Shown piece after piece: positions 33,784 to 42,305 of a DNA stretch of 53,668 nucleotides (position 1 is the stretch's first letter; the number at the start of each line of letters is the position of its first letter). Both the position numbers and the translations under genes were made by a program. This stretch comes from Stenotrophomonas sp. VV52 (GTDB taxonomy: Bacteria; Pseudomonadota; Gammaproteobacteria; Xanthomonadales; Xanthomonadaceae). Where the stretch lies: contig NZ_PKQQ01000018.1 of NCBI RefSeq assembly GCF_002893095.1, forward strand, positions 1 to 53,668, written 5' to 3'. The notes below the pieces were generated by a model, which did not search any database, was not told the DNA's origin, and saw only the letters and a list, made by a program, of their open reading frames with translations.

Positions 33784-34787
33784 CGGCGCAGCTCCTCCAG
33801 GTGGACGCCGGCGGCGACAAAGCCGGCCTGCGCGGCCTGCACGTCGCCGCCCACCAGCGACACGGTCAGCTGGCCATACGGGGTGTCCTTGATGCGGTCG
33901 ATGCGTCCGGACAGGATGTTGTAGTCCACGCCGGTCTCGCGGGCGATGCGCCCCAGCACCGGCTCATAGGTGTCGGTACCGAGGAAGGTCAGCCGCACGA
34001 TGCGTCCGGCCACGGCCTCGAAGTCCTTGTGCAGCTCGCCTTCGTCGACCTGTTCAGACTCGTTGACGAACCTGCGCGTGGTCGGGTGCTGGGGGTGCAG
34101 GAAGACCTCGGTGACCGGGCCGGTTTCCACCAGGTGGCCGGCGTCGAGCACGGCCACGCGGTCGCAGACGCGACGGATCACGTCCATTTCGTGGGTGATC
34201 AGCACGATGGTCAGGCCCAGTTCGCGGTTGATCCGGCCCAACAGCTTCAGCACCGACGCGGTGGTCTGCGGGTCCAGCGCGCTGGTGGCCTCGTCGCAGA
34301 GCAGGATCTGCGGGCGCGTGGCCAGCGCGCGGGCAATGCCCACGCGCTGCTTCTGGCCGCCTGACAGCTGCGCCGGGTATTTGTTGGCATGCGCCTCCAG
34401 GCCCACCGTGTGCAGCAGCTCGGTGACCCGCGCATCGATCTCCGCGCGCGGGGTGCCGGCCAGCTCCAGCGGGAAGGCCACGTTGGCCGCCACCGTGCGC
34501 GAGGACAGCAGGTTGAAGTGCTGGAAGATCATGCCGATCTTCCGGCGCAGCGCGCGCAGGCCGTCGCTGTCCAGCGCAGTGACGTCCTCGCCGTTGATCA
34601 GCAGGCGCCCGCCGGTCGGTTCCTCAAGCCGGTTGATCAACCGGATCAGGGTCGATTTGCCCGCCCCGGAGTGGCCGATGATGCCGAACACTTCGCCGGC
34701 CTCGATGGTCAGGTCCAGCGGCTGCAGCGCGGCGATCGCGCGGCCGCCGACGGCATAGGATTTGTGCAGGCGCTGGAACTCGATCAC
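33780..34787 (-). CDS. metN: Methionine ABC transporter ATP-binding protein MetN
   Basis: 335 residues from a GTG at 34787 (MIEFQRLHKSYAVGG). An in-frame ATG at 34874 would add 29 low-similarity residues, so the GTG fits the family better. Walker A is GHSGAGKST (38-46), the signature LSGGQKQRVGIARAL, Walker B ILLCDEATSALDP and the H-loop LITHEMDVI. The last ~90 residues form the NIL domain that senses methionine in MetN. The upstream interval 34788-34919 contains an AT-rich patch (34870-34892) that could hold its promoter. Confidence 0.94.
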   Translation of the reverse strand: MIEFQRLHKSYAVGGRAIAALQPLDLTIEAGEVFGIIGHSGAGKSTLIRLINRLEEPTGGRLLINGEDVTALDSDGLRALRRKIGMIFQHFNLLSSRTVAANVAFPLELAGTPRAEIDARVTELLHTVGLEAHANKYPAQLSGGQKQRVGIARALATRPQILLCDEATSALDPQTTASVLKLLGRINRELGLTIVLITHEMDVIRRVCDRVAVLDAGHLVETGPVTEVFLHPQHPTTRRFVNESEQVDEGELHKDFEAVAGRIVRLTFLGTDTYEPVLGRIARETGVDYNILSGRIDRIKDTPYGQLTVSLVGGDVQAAQAGFVAAGVHLEELRR

Positions 34788-34919
34788 TTCGCGGTCAACC
34801 GGGGCATCGACGGGAGGGGGCGTGCAGCCTACCAGCGCGGGACGGCCCTGGCCCGTGCGGCGGAACCGAATCATATTCCGTTTGTTTATAAGGCGGCGTC
34901 ATCGCCCGCCCGGCGGGCC

Positions 34920-35816
34920 TCAGGGGTGGTCCAGCGGCTGCGGCGGGGTCACCTTCCTGACCCGCTCGCGGTGCAGCAGGTACAGGCCCGAGGCGACGAT
35001 GATCCCGGCGCCCAGCCAGGTCCAGTTGTCGGGCAGCACGCCCCAGAACAGCAGGTCCCAGCCGATCACCCAGACCAGCCCGGTGTATTCCAGGGGCGCG
35101 ATCAGCGAGGCCTCGCCCAGCTGGAAGGCGCGGGTCAGGGCGACCTGCCCCCCGGCCCCGGCCAGCCCCATGCCGGCGATCAGCCCGGCGTGGCCGAGCT
35201 GCAGCGGCTGCCAGTCCGGGATCGCCAGCAACCCGGCGCCCAGCGCCAGGATCACCAGGAACCACACCACCATCGACTGCGGGGTGTCGGTGCGGGTCAG
35301 CATGCTGACCGTGATGGCGGCGATGGCGTAGGCGGTGGCGGCCAGCAGCACCATCAGGCCGGGAATGGAAATGAACCCGCCCACCCCGGGGCGCAGCACC
35401 ACCAGCACCCCGACCAGGCCGATGCCGATCGCGATCCAGCGGCGCGGGCCCACTTTTTCGCCCAGCAGTGGCACCGACAGCGCCGCGATCAGCAGCGGGG
35501 CCACGAAATAGATGGTGTAGGCGGTCGACAGCGGCAGGCTGCGCAGCGCAAACACGAAGCAGCCGATCATCGCCATGCCAAGCAGCCCGCGCAGCAGGTG
35601 CAGGCCCCAGCGCACCGGAACCAGCGAGCGCGGGCCGGCGGTGGCCAGTACCCAGACCAGCACGAACGGCAGCGAAGCGGCGCCGCGCAGGAAGGTGACC
35701 TGCAGGGTCGGGTAACTGGAGGACAGCTGCTTCATGCCCGCATCCATCAGCGAGAAGCAGGCCACGGCCAGCAGCATCCAGGCGACGGCGCGGGTGGGGG
35801 AGCGTTCGGTGGTCAT
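34920..35816 (-). CDS. EamA/DMT family transporter
   Basis: 298 residues with ten hydrophobic segments arranged as two EamA repeats (about 10-140 and 155-285). The GLHLLRGLLGMAMIGCFVFA and PLEYTGLVWVIGWDLLFWG blocks are typical of the RhaT/EamA group. The substrate is unknown; relatives export amino acids or metabolites. It is upstream of metN on the same strand with a 132-base gap, and divergent from yajQ with 78 bases between the starts. Confidence 0.88.
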   Translation of the reverse strand: MTTERSPTRAVAWMLLAVACFSLMDAGMKQLSSSYPTLQVTFLRGAASLPFVLVWVLATAGPRSLVPVRWGLHLLRGLLGMAMIGCFVFALRSLPLSTAYTIYFVAPLLIAALSVPLLGEKVGPRRWIAIGIGLVGVLVVLRPGVGGFISIPGLMVLLAATAYAIAAITVSMLTRTDTPQSMVVWFLVILALGAGLLAIPDWQPLQLGHAGLIAGMGLAGAGGQVALTRAFQLGEASLIAPLEYTGLVWVIGWDLLFWGVLPDNWTWLGAGIIVASGLYLLHRERVRKVTPPQPLDHP

Positions 35817-35894
35817 GCCCCATTATCGCCGCCCGTGCCGGGACGTGCATGCGCGGTTGGTTAGAATGGGGGCTTCACCTGCAGGAGATTCCCC

Positions 35895-36377
35895 ATGCCC
35901 TCTTTTGACGTCGTTTCCGAAGTCGACATCCACGAACTGACCAATGCGGTCGACCAGGCCAACCGCGAGCTGTCCACCCGCTTCGACTTCAAGGGCGTGG
36001 ACGCGAAGTTCGTGCTGGAAGACAGCGTGATCAAGCAGACGGCCCCGAGCGAATTCCAGCTCGAGCAGATGACGGTGATCCTGCGCCAGCGGCTGACCGC
36101 CCGCAAGATCGACGCCAGCTGCCTGGAGTTCGGCGACATCCTCACCAACCTGGGCGGCGCGCGCCAGGACGTCAAGGTGAAGCAGGGCATCGAGCAGAAA
36201 GAGGCCAAGAAGATCGCAGCGAAGATCAAGGAAGCCAAGCTCAAGGTCGAAAGCCAGATCAACGGCGACAAGCTGCGCGTGACCGGCAAGAAGCGCGACG
36301 ACCTGCAGGATGCGATTGCCCTGCTGAAGAAGGAAAAGTTCGACATCCCGCTGCAGTTCGACAACTTCCGCGATTGA
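35895..36377 (+). CDS. yajQ: YajQ family cyclic-di-GMP-binding protein
   Basis: 160 residues, the family length. It begins MPSFDVVSEVDIHELTNAVD and carries the conserved KFVLEDSVIKQTAPSEFQLE and GKKRDDLQDAIALLKKEKFD blocks of the duplicated ferredoxin-like fold. In Xanthomonas a YajQ protein binds c-di-GMP and modulates a transcription factor controlling virulence genes (established). It is followed 7 bases later by the DUF1415 gene. It begins a plus-strand run of three genes. Confidence 0.95.
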   Translation: MPSFDVVSEVDIHELTNAVDQANRELSTRFDFKGVDAKFVLEDSVIKQTAPSEFQLEQMTVILRQRLTARKIDASCLEFGDILTNLGGARQDVKVKQGIEQKEAKKIAAKIKEAKLKVESQINGDKLRVTGKKRDDLQDAIALLKKEKFDIPLQFDNFRD

Positions 36378-36384
36378 TCCCGGC

Positions 36385-36972
36385 ATGAACGACACCCCCG
36401 CCTTCGACGGCACCGACGCCCCCGACCCGATCGCCGACACCCGCAAGTGGCTGGAGCAGATCGTGATCGGGCTGAACCTGTGCCCGTTCGCCAAGGCGGT
36501 GTACGTGAAGGACCAGGTGCGCTTCGTGCTGAGCGACGCGACCACGCCCGAGGCGCTGGTCGAGCAGCTGGCCGAAGAACTGCTGCTGCTGCGCGACACG
36601 CCGGCCGAGCAGATCGACACCACGCTGATCATCCATCCGGACGTGCTGACCGATTTCCTGGACTACAACGACTTCCTCGACAACGCCGACGCGGCGATCG
36701 AGACGCTGGACCTGCAGGGCATCCTGCAGGTGGCCAGCTTCCACCCGCAGTACCAGTTCGCCGGTGCCGCGCCGGATGATGTGAGCAACTACACCAACCG
36801 GTCGCCCTACCCCACCCTGCACCTGCTGCGCGAAGACAGCGTGGAACGCGCGGTGGCCGCGTTCCCGGACCCGGACGTGATCGTCGAGCGCAACATCGAA
36901 ACCCTGGACAAGCTGGGCATCGAAGGCTGGACCCGCCTGCTCGGCCGCAAGGACACCCCACCATGCCACTGA
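36385..36972 (+). CDS. DUF1415 family protein
   Basis: 195 residues. The N-terminal IVIGLNLCPFAKAVYVKDQV with a conserved Cys-Pro-Phe, and later ASFHPQYQFAGAAPDDVSNY and TNRSPYPTLHLLRE, are the hallmarks of DUF1415. The function is unknown; the conserved Cys, His and Asp/Asn blocks would suit an enzyme. It overlaps the following SDR gene by ten bases, which suggests translational coupling and possibly a shared metabolic step. Confidence 0.92.
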   Translation: MNDTPAFDGTDAPDPIADTRKWLEQIVIGLNLCPFAKAVYVKDQVRFVLSDATTPEALVEQLAEELLLLRDTPAEQIDTTLIIHPDVLTDFLDYNDFLDNADAAIETLDLQGILQVASFHPQYQFAGAAPDDVSNYTNRSPYPTLHLLREDSVERAVAAFPDPDVIVERNIETLDKLGIEGWTRLLGRKDTPPCH

Positions 36973-37763
36973 CCCCGCCCATCACCGACTGGCCGGCGCA
37001 ACCGCTGCGCGACCGCGTGGTGATCGTCACCGGTGGCGCACAGGGCGTAGGCCGCGGCATCGCGCAGGCGGTGCTGGGCGCCGGTGGCAGCGTGATGATC
37101 GCCGACCTGGATGCCGACGCCGGCCGTGCCTGCCTGAAGGAGTGGGCGTTGCCCGAGCGCGCCGCGTTCCAGCGCGCGGACGTGGCCAGCGAACGCAGCG
37201 TACAGGCGCTGATGAGGGCTACGCAGAAGCGGTTCGGCCGCATCGACGGCCTGGTCAACAACGCCGGCATCGCCAGCGCGCATGGCACGCCGTTGGCGCA
37301 GATGACGCTGGCCGAATGGCAGCGCCGCCTGTCCAGCCTGCACGGCGCATTCCTGTGCAGCAAGCACGCGCTGCCTGCGCTGCAGGCGCAGGGCGGTGCG
37401 ATCATCAATATCGCCTCCACCCGCGCGTGGCAGTCCGAAGCGGACAGCGAGGCCTATGCCGCCGCGAAGGGCGGGCTGGTGGCATTTACCCATGCATTGG
37501 CGATCAGCGCCGGCCCGGAGGTGCGGGTCAACAGCATCAGCCCGGGCTGGATCACCACCGACGCCTGGCAGGCCCCGGCGCGTCGGCGCACCCCGAAACT
37601 GTCGCGGCGCGACCATGCGCAGCATGCGGTGGGCCGCGTCGGCCAGCCCGAGGACATCGGCGCGCTGGCGGTATTCCTGCTTTCGGACCTGTCCGGCTTC
37701 ATCACCGGACAGGACCATATCGCGGACGGCGGCATGACGCGGAAGATGATCTACGCCCCGTAA
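36963..37763 (+). CDS. Short-chain dehydrogenase/reductase (SDR family)
   Basis: 266 residues. The cofactor loop is T23-GGAQGVG-30, NNAG is at about 99-102, and the catalytic residues are S152 (NIASTRAW), Y165 and K169 (SEAYAAAKGG). DLDADAGR after beta-2 has an acidic residue, which favours NAD(H) over NADP(H). The C-terminal FLLSDLSGFITGQDHIADGG is typical of classical SDRs. The substrate is unknown. It is last in the yajQ-DUF1415-SDR run. Confidence 0.9.
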   Translation: MPLTPPITDWPAQPLRDRVVIVTGGAQGVGRGIAQAVLGAGGSVMIADLDADAGRACLKEWALPERAAFQRADVASERSVQALMRATQKRFGRIDGLVNNAGIASAHGTPLAQMTLAEWQRRLSSLHGAFLCSKHALPALQAQGGAIINIASTRAWQSEADSEAYAAAKGGLVAFTHALAISAGPEVRVNSISPGWITTDAWQAPARRRTPKLSRRDHAQHAVGRVGQPEDIGALAVFLLSDLSGFITGQDHIADGGMTRKMIYAP

Positions 37764-37779
37764 CGAAGGCCCCGAGCCC

Positions 37780-37849
37780 GTAGTGCCGGCCGCCGGCCGG
37801 CTCCAGGCGATGCCGGCAGCACGAGGAGCCGGCCAGCGGCCGGCACTAC
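37780..37849. repeat. Inverted pair of SMAG-type REP palindromes
   Basis: 37780-37804 on the plus strand and 37825-37849 on the minus strand both begin GTAGTGCCGGCCGC and end in a GGCCGGCTCC arm, with 20 bases between. The pair fills the gap between the convergent SDR and oligopeptidase A genes and can fold into one long stem, which may serve as a bidirectional transcript end. Confidence 0.85.
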
Positions 37850-37850
37850 C

Positions 37851-39887
37851 TCAGCCGTTCATTCCGTTGTGCCGAAGCAGCGCATCCACGCTCGGTGCAC
37901 GGCCACGGAACGCGGCGAAGTTCTCCGCCGCGCTGCGGCTGCCGCCGCGCGACAGCACCTCGTCGCGGAAACGTTTTCCGGTTTCGGCAACATTACCCGG
38001 CGCTTCTTCAAACGCCGCGTACGCATCCGCGCTCAACACCTCCGCCCACTTGTAGCTGTAATACCCCGCCGCGTAGCCACCGGCGAAAATATGGCTGAAC
38101 TGGTGCGGGAAGCGATTCCACTCCGGCGGCCGGTTGACCGCCACCTCGTCGCGCACGCGCTCCAGCAGTTGCAGCACGCTGTCCTGCGCGGGATCGAAGC
38201 TGCTGTGCAGCTGCATGTCGAACAACGCGAACTCCAGCTGGCGCACGGTGAACATGCCGCTCTGGAAATTGCGCGCGGCCAGCATCCGGTCGAACAGCGC
38301 ACGCGGCAGCGGCTCGCCACTGTCCACGTGCGCGGTCATCTGCTGCACGCGGTCCCACTCCCAGCAGAAGTTCTCCATGAACTGGCTGGGCAGCTCCACC
38401 GCGTCCCATTCCACGCCATTGATGCCGGCCACGCCCAGCTCGCCGATACGGGTCAGCAGCTGGTGCAGGCCGTGCCCCATTTCATGGAACAGGGTGGTCA
38501 CTTCGTCGTGGCTGAAGGTCGACGCCTTGCCGTCCGCGCCTTTGCCGAAGTTGCATACCAGGTACACCAGCGGCGTCTGCACGCCCTGCGCGGTATCGCG
38601 GCGGTTGCGGCAATCGTCCATCCACGCCCCACCGCGCTTGCCTTCGCGCGCGTACAGGTCCAGGTAGAACTGACCGACCAGCGCGCCCTGCGCGTCGACC
38701 ACGCGGAAGAAGCGCACGTCCGGGTGCCACACCGGCGCCTGGTCCGGTTCCACGCGCAGGCCGTACAGGCCATGGATGACGTCGAACAGCCCGGCGAGCA
38801 CCTTCGGCTCGGTGAAGTACTGCTTCACTTCCTGCTCGGAATAGCTGTAACGCGCCTGCTTCAGCTTCTCGGCAGCGAACGACAGGTCCCAGGCCTCCAG
38901 CGCCGGCAGTCCCAGTTCGTCGCGCGCGAACGCTTCCAGTTCTGCACGGTCGCGCTGCGCGTAGGGTTTGGCGCGTGCGGCGAGGTCGCGCAGGAAGCCC
39001 AGCACCTGCGGCGCGTCGTCGGCCATCTTGGTGGCGATGGAATACTCGGCATAGCTGCTGAAGCCCAGCAGCGCCGCCAGTTCCGCGCGCAGTGCGAGGA
39101 TGCGGTCGATATGCGCGCTGTTGTCGAGCGTGGCGTCGCCGAACTCCGAGGCGCGCAGCGCGTTGGCGCGGTATAGCGCCTCGCGAAGCGGACGGTGCTC
39201 GGCGTAGGTCTGCACCGGCAGGTAGCAGGGCATCTGCAGGGTCAGCTTCCAGCCGGCCAGGCCATCCTTTTCAGCCGCAACGCGCGCCGCGGCGACCACA
39301 TCCTCCGGCACCCCGGCCAGCTCGGCACGGTCCTCCACGTGCAGGGACCACGCATCGGTAGCGTCGAGCACGTTCTGCGAGAACGTGGCCGACAGCGCGG
39401 ACAGCTCCTCACGGATCGCGCTGTAGCGGGCCTTGCCGGCCTCATCCAGCTCGGCGCCGCCAAGGCGGAAATCGCGCAGGGCGTTGTCCAGCACCTTGCG
39501 CCGCGCCGGGTCGTACTGCGCCGCTTCCGGGGCTGCCGCCAGCGCGCGGTACTGCTCGAACAGCGCCAGGTTCTGGCCAAGCGCGCTGCCGAACCGGGTC
39601 ACCTTGGGCAGGTTGCTGTTGTAGGCCTCGCGCAGCGCCGGGGTGTTGACCACCGCCTGCAGGTGGCCGACCTGGCCCCAGGCGCGCCACAGGCGTTCGG
39701 TGGCATCGTCCAGCGGGTCCACGAAGGTGGTCCAGGTCACCGGCTGTACCGTTTCTGCCGCCTTCACCGCCGCTTCGGCTTGCGCCAGCAGCGTATCGAT
39801 GGCCGGACCGACGTGTTCGGGCTGGATCGCATCGAAACGGGGCAGGCCGGAAAAATCGAGCAGGGGGTTGGCGGTGGTCACGGGCAT
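37851..39887 (-). CDS. prlC: Oligopeptidase A, M3 family metallopeptidase
   Basis: 678 residues from MPVTTANPLLDFSGLPRFDA (E. coli OpdA/PrlC 680). Zinc ligands H468 and H472 with the catalytic E469 are in LFHEMGHGLHQLL; the third ligand is E498 in DAVELPSQFMEN. It is a cytosolic enzyme cleaving short peptides, including released signal peptides. It is transcribed alone, convergent with the SDR gene across the REP pair. Confidence 0.94.
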   Translation of the reverse strand: MPVTTANPLLDFSGLPRFDAIQPEHVGPAIDTLLAQAEAAVKAAETVQPVTWTTFVDPLDDATERLWRAWGQVGHLQAVVNTPALREAYNSNLPKVTRFGSALGQNLALFEQYRALAAAPEAAQYDPARRKVLDNALRDFRLGGAELDEAGKARYSAIREELSALSATFSQNVLDATDAWSLHVEDRAELAGVPEDVVAAARVAAEKDGLAGWKLTLQMPCYLPVQTYAEHRPLREALYRANALRASEFGDATLDNSAHIDRILALRAELAALLGFSSYAEYSIATKMADDAPQVLGFLRDLAARAKPYAQRDRAELEAFARDELGLPALEAWDLSFAAEKLKQARYSYSEQEVKQYFTEPKVLAGLFDVIHGLYGLRVEPDQAPVWHPDVRFFRVVDAQGALVGQFYLDLYAREGKRGGAWMDDCRNRRDTAQGVQTPLVYLVCNFGKGADGKASTFSHDEVTTLFHEMGHGLHQLLTRIGELGVAGINGVEWDAVELPSQFMENFCWEWDRVQQMTAHVDSGEPLPRALFDRMLAARNFQSGMFTVRQLEFALFDMQLHSSFDPAQDSVLQLLERVRDEVAVNRPPEWNRFPHQFSHIFAGGYAAGYYSYKWAEVLSADAYAAFEEAPGNVAETGKRFRDEVLSRGGSRSAAENFAAFRGRAPSVDALLRHNGMNG

Positions 39888-39978
39888 CTCCAGGCAACGG
39901 GGCCGCAGGCGCGGCATACCCTCCACGATATGGCACTGCACCGTGCCCGTCACAAGGCCTCCCGGCCGCGGGTTCGAT

Positions 39979-41091
39979 TCAGTACAGGGTTTCCAGCGCT
40001 GCGTCCGGCAGCGCCGGCAGGCCCTGCCCGGCCACGGCGGCGGCGATCACCGCATCGGCCTGTTCCACGTCGATGCCCTGGCGCGGGTACCAGTCCGGGT
40101 TGTAGTAGCTGTGCGCATAGCGCTCGCCGCTGTCGCACAGGATGGTCACGATCGACCCGCTGCGGCCCGCCGCGCGCATGCGTTCGGCCACGTGCAGCAC
40201 GCCGATGAAGTTGGTGCCGGTGGAGCCGCCCACGCGGCGCCCCAGCTGCCGGCTGACATGCCGCATCGCGGCCAGGCTCAGCGCGTCGGGCACCTTGACC
40301 ATGGCATCCACGCAGGTCGGAATGAAGCTCGATTCCACCCGCGGCCGGCCGATGCCTTCCACCCGCGAGCCGCCACTGCAGGTGAGCTCGCGCCACGGCT
40401 CGCCGGACAGCGCCGCGCGATACCCGTCGAAGAACACCGACACTTCCGGGTCCGCGCACAGGATGCGGGTGTCGTGGCGGCGGTAGCTCACGTAGCGGCC
40501 GAGCGTGGCGGCGGTGCCGCCGGTGCCCGGGCTGCACACGATCCATTCCGGCACCGGGTGCGGCTCCTCGGCCATCTGCTTGAAGATGGACTCGGCGATG
40601 TTGTTGTTGGCGCGCCAGTCGGTGGCGCGCTCGGCGTAGGTGAACTGGTCCATGAAGTGGCCGCCGGTTTCCCGCGCCAGCCGCTCCGATTCGCAGTTCA
40701 GGTCGCAGGCGCGTTCGACCAGGTGGCAGCGGCCGCCGTGGAATTCGATCGCGGCGATCTTCTCCGGCGAGGTGGTGGCCGGCATCACCGCGATGAACGG
40801 CAGCCCCAGCAGGCGCGCGAAGTAGGCTTCGGACACCGCCGTAGATCCGCTGGAGGCCTCGATCACCGGACACCCTTCGCGCAGCCAGCCATTGGTCAGC
40901 GCGTACAGGAACAGCGAGCGCGCCAGGCGGTGCTTGAGGCTGCCGGTGGGGTGGCTGGACTCGTCCTTGAAGTACAGCTCGATGCCGGGATGTCCCGGCA
41001 GGTCCATCGGAATCAGGTGGGTGTCGGCCGAACGGTTGAAATCGGCTTCGATCTTGCGGATGGCAGCGGCCACCCATTCACGCTGAGACAT
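39979..41091 (-). CDS. PLP-dependent cysteine synthase family protein (possible cysteine desulfhydrase)
   Basis: 370 residues, fold-type II. The PLP lysine is K53 in SSHPTGSLKHRLA. The glycine-rich phosphate loop is CSPGTGGTAATLGRY, and EASSGSTAVSEAYFARLLG replaces the usual SGNTG substrate loop with SGSTA. This and the SSHPTGSLKHR form match the Cds1-like cysteine desulfhydrase group more than CysK/CysM. It therefore more likely degrades cysteine to sulfide, pyruvate and ammonia, though a beta-replacement activity cannot be excluded. Confidence 0.82.
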   Translation of the reverse strand: MSQREWVAAAIRKIEADFNRSADTHLIPMDLPGHPGIELYFKDESSHPTGSLKHRLARSLFLYALTNGWLREGCPVIEASSGSTAVSEAYFARLLGLPFIAVMPATTSPEKIAAIEFHGGRCHLVERACDLNCESERLARETGGHFMDQFTYAERATDWRANNNIAESIFKQMAEEPHPVPEWIVCSPGTGGTAATLGRYVSYRRHDTRILCADPEVSVFFDGYRAALSGEPWRELTCSGGSRVEGIGRPRVESSFIPTCVDAMVKVPDALSLAAMRHVSRQLGRRVGGSTGTNFIGVLHVAERMRAAGRSGSIVTILCDSGERYAHSYYNPDWYPRQGIDVEQADAVIAAAVAGQGLPALPDAALETLY

Positions 41092-41193
41092 GTCGACGAC
41101 GGGCCAGGAAGATGCAGCATTCTACGTCGCCTTGCCGCCGCCCCGCTAAACTGAACGGCCAGCCGCAGTGCGCGGCCCTCCACAGGATCCCCC

Positions 41194-41721
41194 ATGACCC
41201 TTGCCTCCCTGCAGTCCCAGCCCGGCGTGGCTGCCCAGCCGCCGGCGGAAACCACCGGTTTCGTGTTCAACCACACCATGCTGCGGGTCAAGGACGCCGC
41301 TGCATCGCTGGACTTCTACACCCGCGTGCTCGGCTTCCGCCTGCTCGATCAGCGCGATTTTCCTGAAGCCCAGTTCAGCCTCTACTTCCTGGCACTGCTG
41401 CCGGCCGGCACCGCGGTTCCCGAAGGCGACGACGCCCGCCGCACCTGGATGGCCGGCATTCCCGGCGTGCTGGAACTGACGCACAACCACGGCACCGAGA
41501 CCCAGGATGGCGCGGTGTACCACGACGGCAACAGCGACCCGCGCGGCTTCGGCCACATCTGCGTGTCGGTTCCGGACATCCATGCGGCGTGCAAGCGCTT
41601 CGATGAACTGAAGGTGCCGTACCAGAAGCGGCTGGAAGATGGCCGCATGAAGCACCTGGCCTTCATCAAGGACCCGGACGGCTATTGGGTGGAGATCATC
41701 TCCAATACACCGCTGGCTTGA
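41194..41721 (+). CDS. gloA: Lactoylglutathione lyase (glyoxalase I)
   Basis: 175 residues, the longer eukaryote-like form with the insert EGDDARRTWMAGIPGVLE. Metal ligands are read as H27 (FNHTMLRV), E94 (GVLELTHN), H121 (GFGHICVSV) and E167 (GYWVEIIS). It converts the methylglyoxal-glutathione hemithioacetal to S-lactoylglutathione. This form usually uses zinc, whereas the short E. coli form uses nickel. It is followed by another VOC-fold gene 79 bases on. Confidence 0.93.
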   Translation: MTLASLQSQPGVAAQPPAETTGFVFNHTMLRVKDAAASLDFYTRVLGFRLLDQRDFPEAQFSLYFLALLPAGTAVPEGDDARRTWMAGIPGVLELTHNHGTETQDGAVYHDGNSDPRGFGHICVSVPDIHAACKRFDELKVPYQKRLEDGRMKHLAFIKDPDGYWVEIISNTPLA

Positions 41722-41732
41722 TCCAGAGGCGA

Positions 41733-41754
41733 TGTGCCCGCCACGGCGGGCACA
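41733..41754. repeat. 10-bp-arm palindrome after gloA
   Basis: TGTGCCCGCC and its exact complement are separated by AC, twelve bases after the gloA stop. No T-run follows and no GTAG head is present. It may be a weak transcript end or a different REP class. Confidence 0.5.
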
Positions 41755-41800
41755 CCCGACCGGTGGTATACGTGCCCTTCCCTCGAACGAAGGATCCGGC

Positions 41801-42229
41801 ATGGAAACCATGGAACTGCACCGCGGCCGCCTGATCGACCACCTGCAATTGATCGTGCGCGACCTGCCCGCCAGCCGCCGCTTCTACCAGGCGGTGTTCG
41901 ACACCATCGGCATTCCGATTGCGGGTGAAGGCGATACGTACTTCTGGGCCGACGAACTGTTCATCTCCACCGCCGACAGCGACGCGGCCGCCGGCGAGCT
42001 GACCGGCCGCCATCACCTGGCCTTCCAGGCGCGCGACCGCGCGACGGTCGACGCTTTCCACAAGGCGGCACTGGCGGCCGGCGGCAAGGACAATGGCGCG
42101 CCCGGCGAACGCCCCTACCACCCGGGCTACTACGCCGCGTTCGCGATCGACCCGGACGGCAACAACATCGAAGTGGTGTACCACGGGCCCGCCACCTACA
42201 GTGCGGACTCGGTGAAGGTGTCGTTCTGA
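41801..42229 (+). CDS. VOC superfamily protein (glyoxalase/dioxygenase fold)
   Basis: 142 residues from METMELHRGRLIDHLQLIVR. GAAGGA six bases upstream of the start (41788-41793) is a good ribosome site. A single pair of beta-alpha-beta-beta-beta units is present: IDHLQLIVRDLPASRRFYQA supplies the first metal His, GRHHLAFQARDRATVDAFHK the second block, and IDPDGNNIEVVYHG a terminal Glu. Substrate unknown; relatives include thiol transferases and small-molecule resistance proteins. It might share a transcript with gloA. Confidence 0.85.
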   Translation: METMELHRGRLIDHLQLIVRDLPASRRFYQAVFDTIGIPIAGEGDTYFWADELFISTADSDAAAGELTGRHHLAFQARDRATVDAFHKAALAAGGKDNGAPGERPYHPGYYAAFAIDPDGNNIEVVYHGPATYSADSVKVSF

Positions 42230-42261
42230 CCGCTCCAGGCTGAAGCCTTCAGCTTGTTTCT

Positions 42262-42288
42262 GACCAGTCTCACCACGTGAGATTGGTC
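42262..42288 (+). promoter_or_regulatory. 12-bp stem hairpin directly upstream of the radical SAM gene
   Basis: GACCAGTCTCAC and GTGAGATTGGTC form a 12-bp stem (one G-T pair) around CAC, followed by TTTCC, ending 17 bases before the ATG at 42306. It could terminate the VOC transcript, act as an operator, or structure the leader. The start it precedes has no visible Shine-Dalgarno sequence. Confidence 0.55.
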
Positions 42289-42305
42289 TTTCCTACCGTT
42301 TCCGC

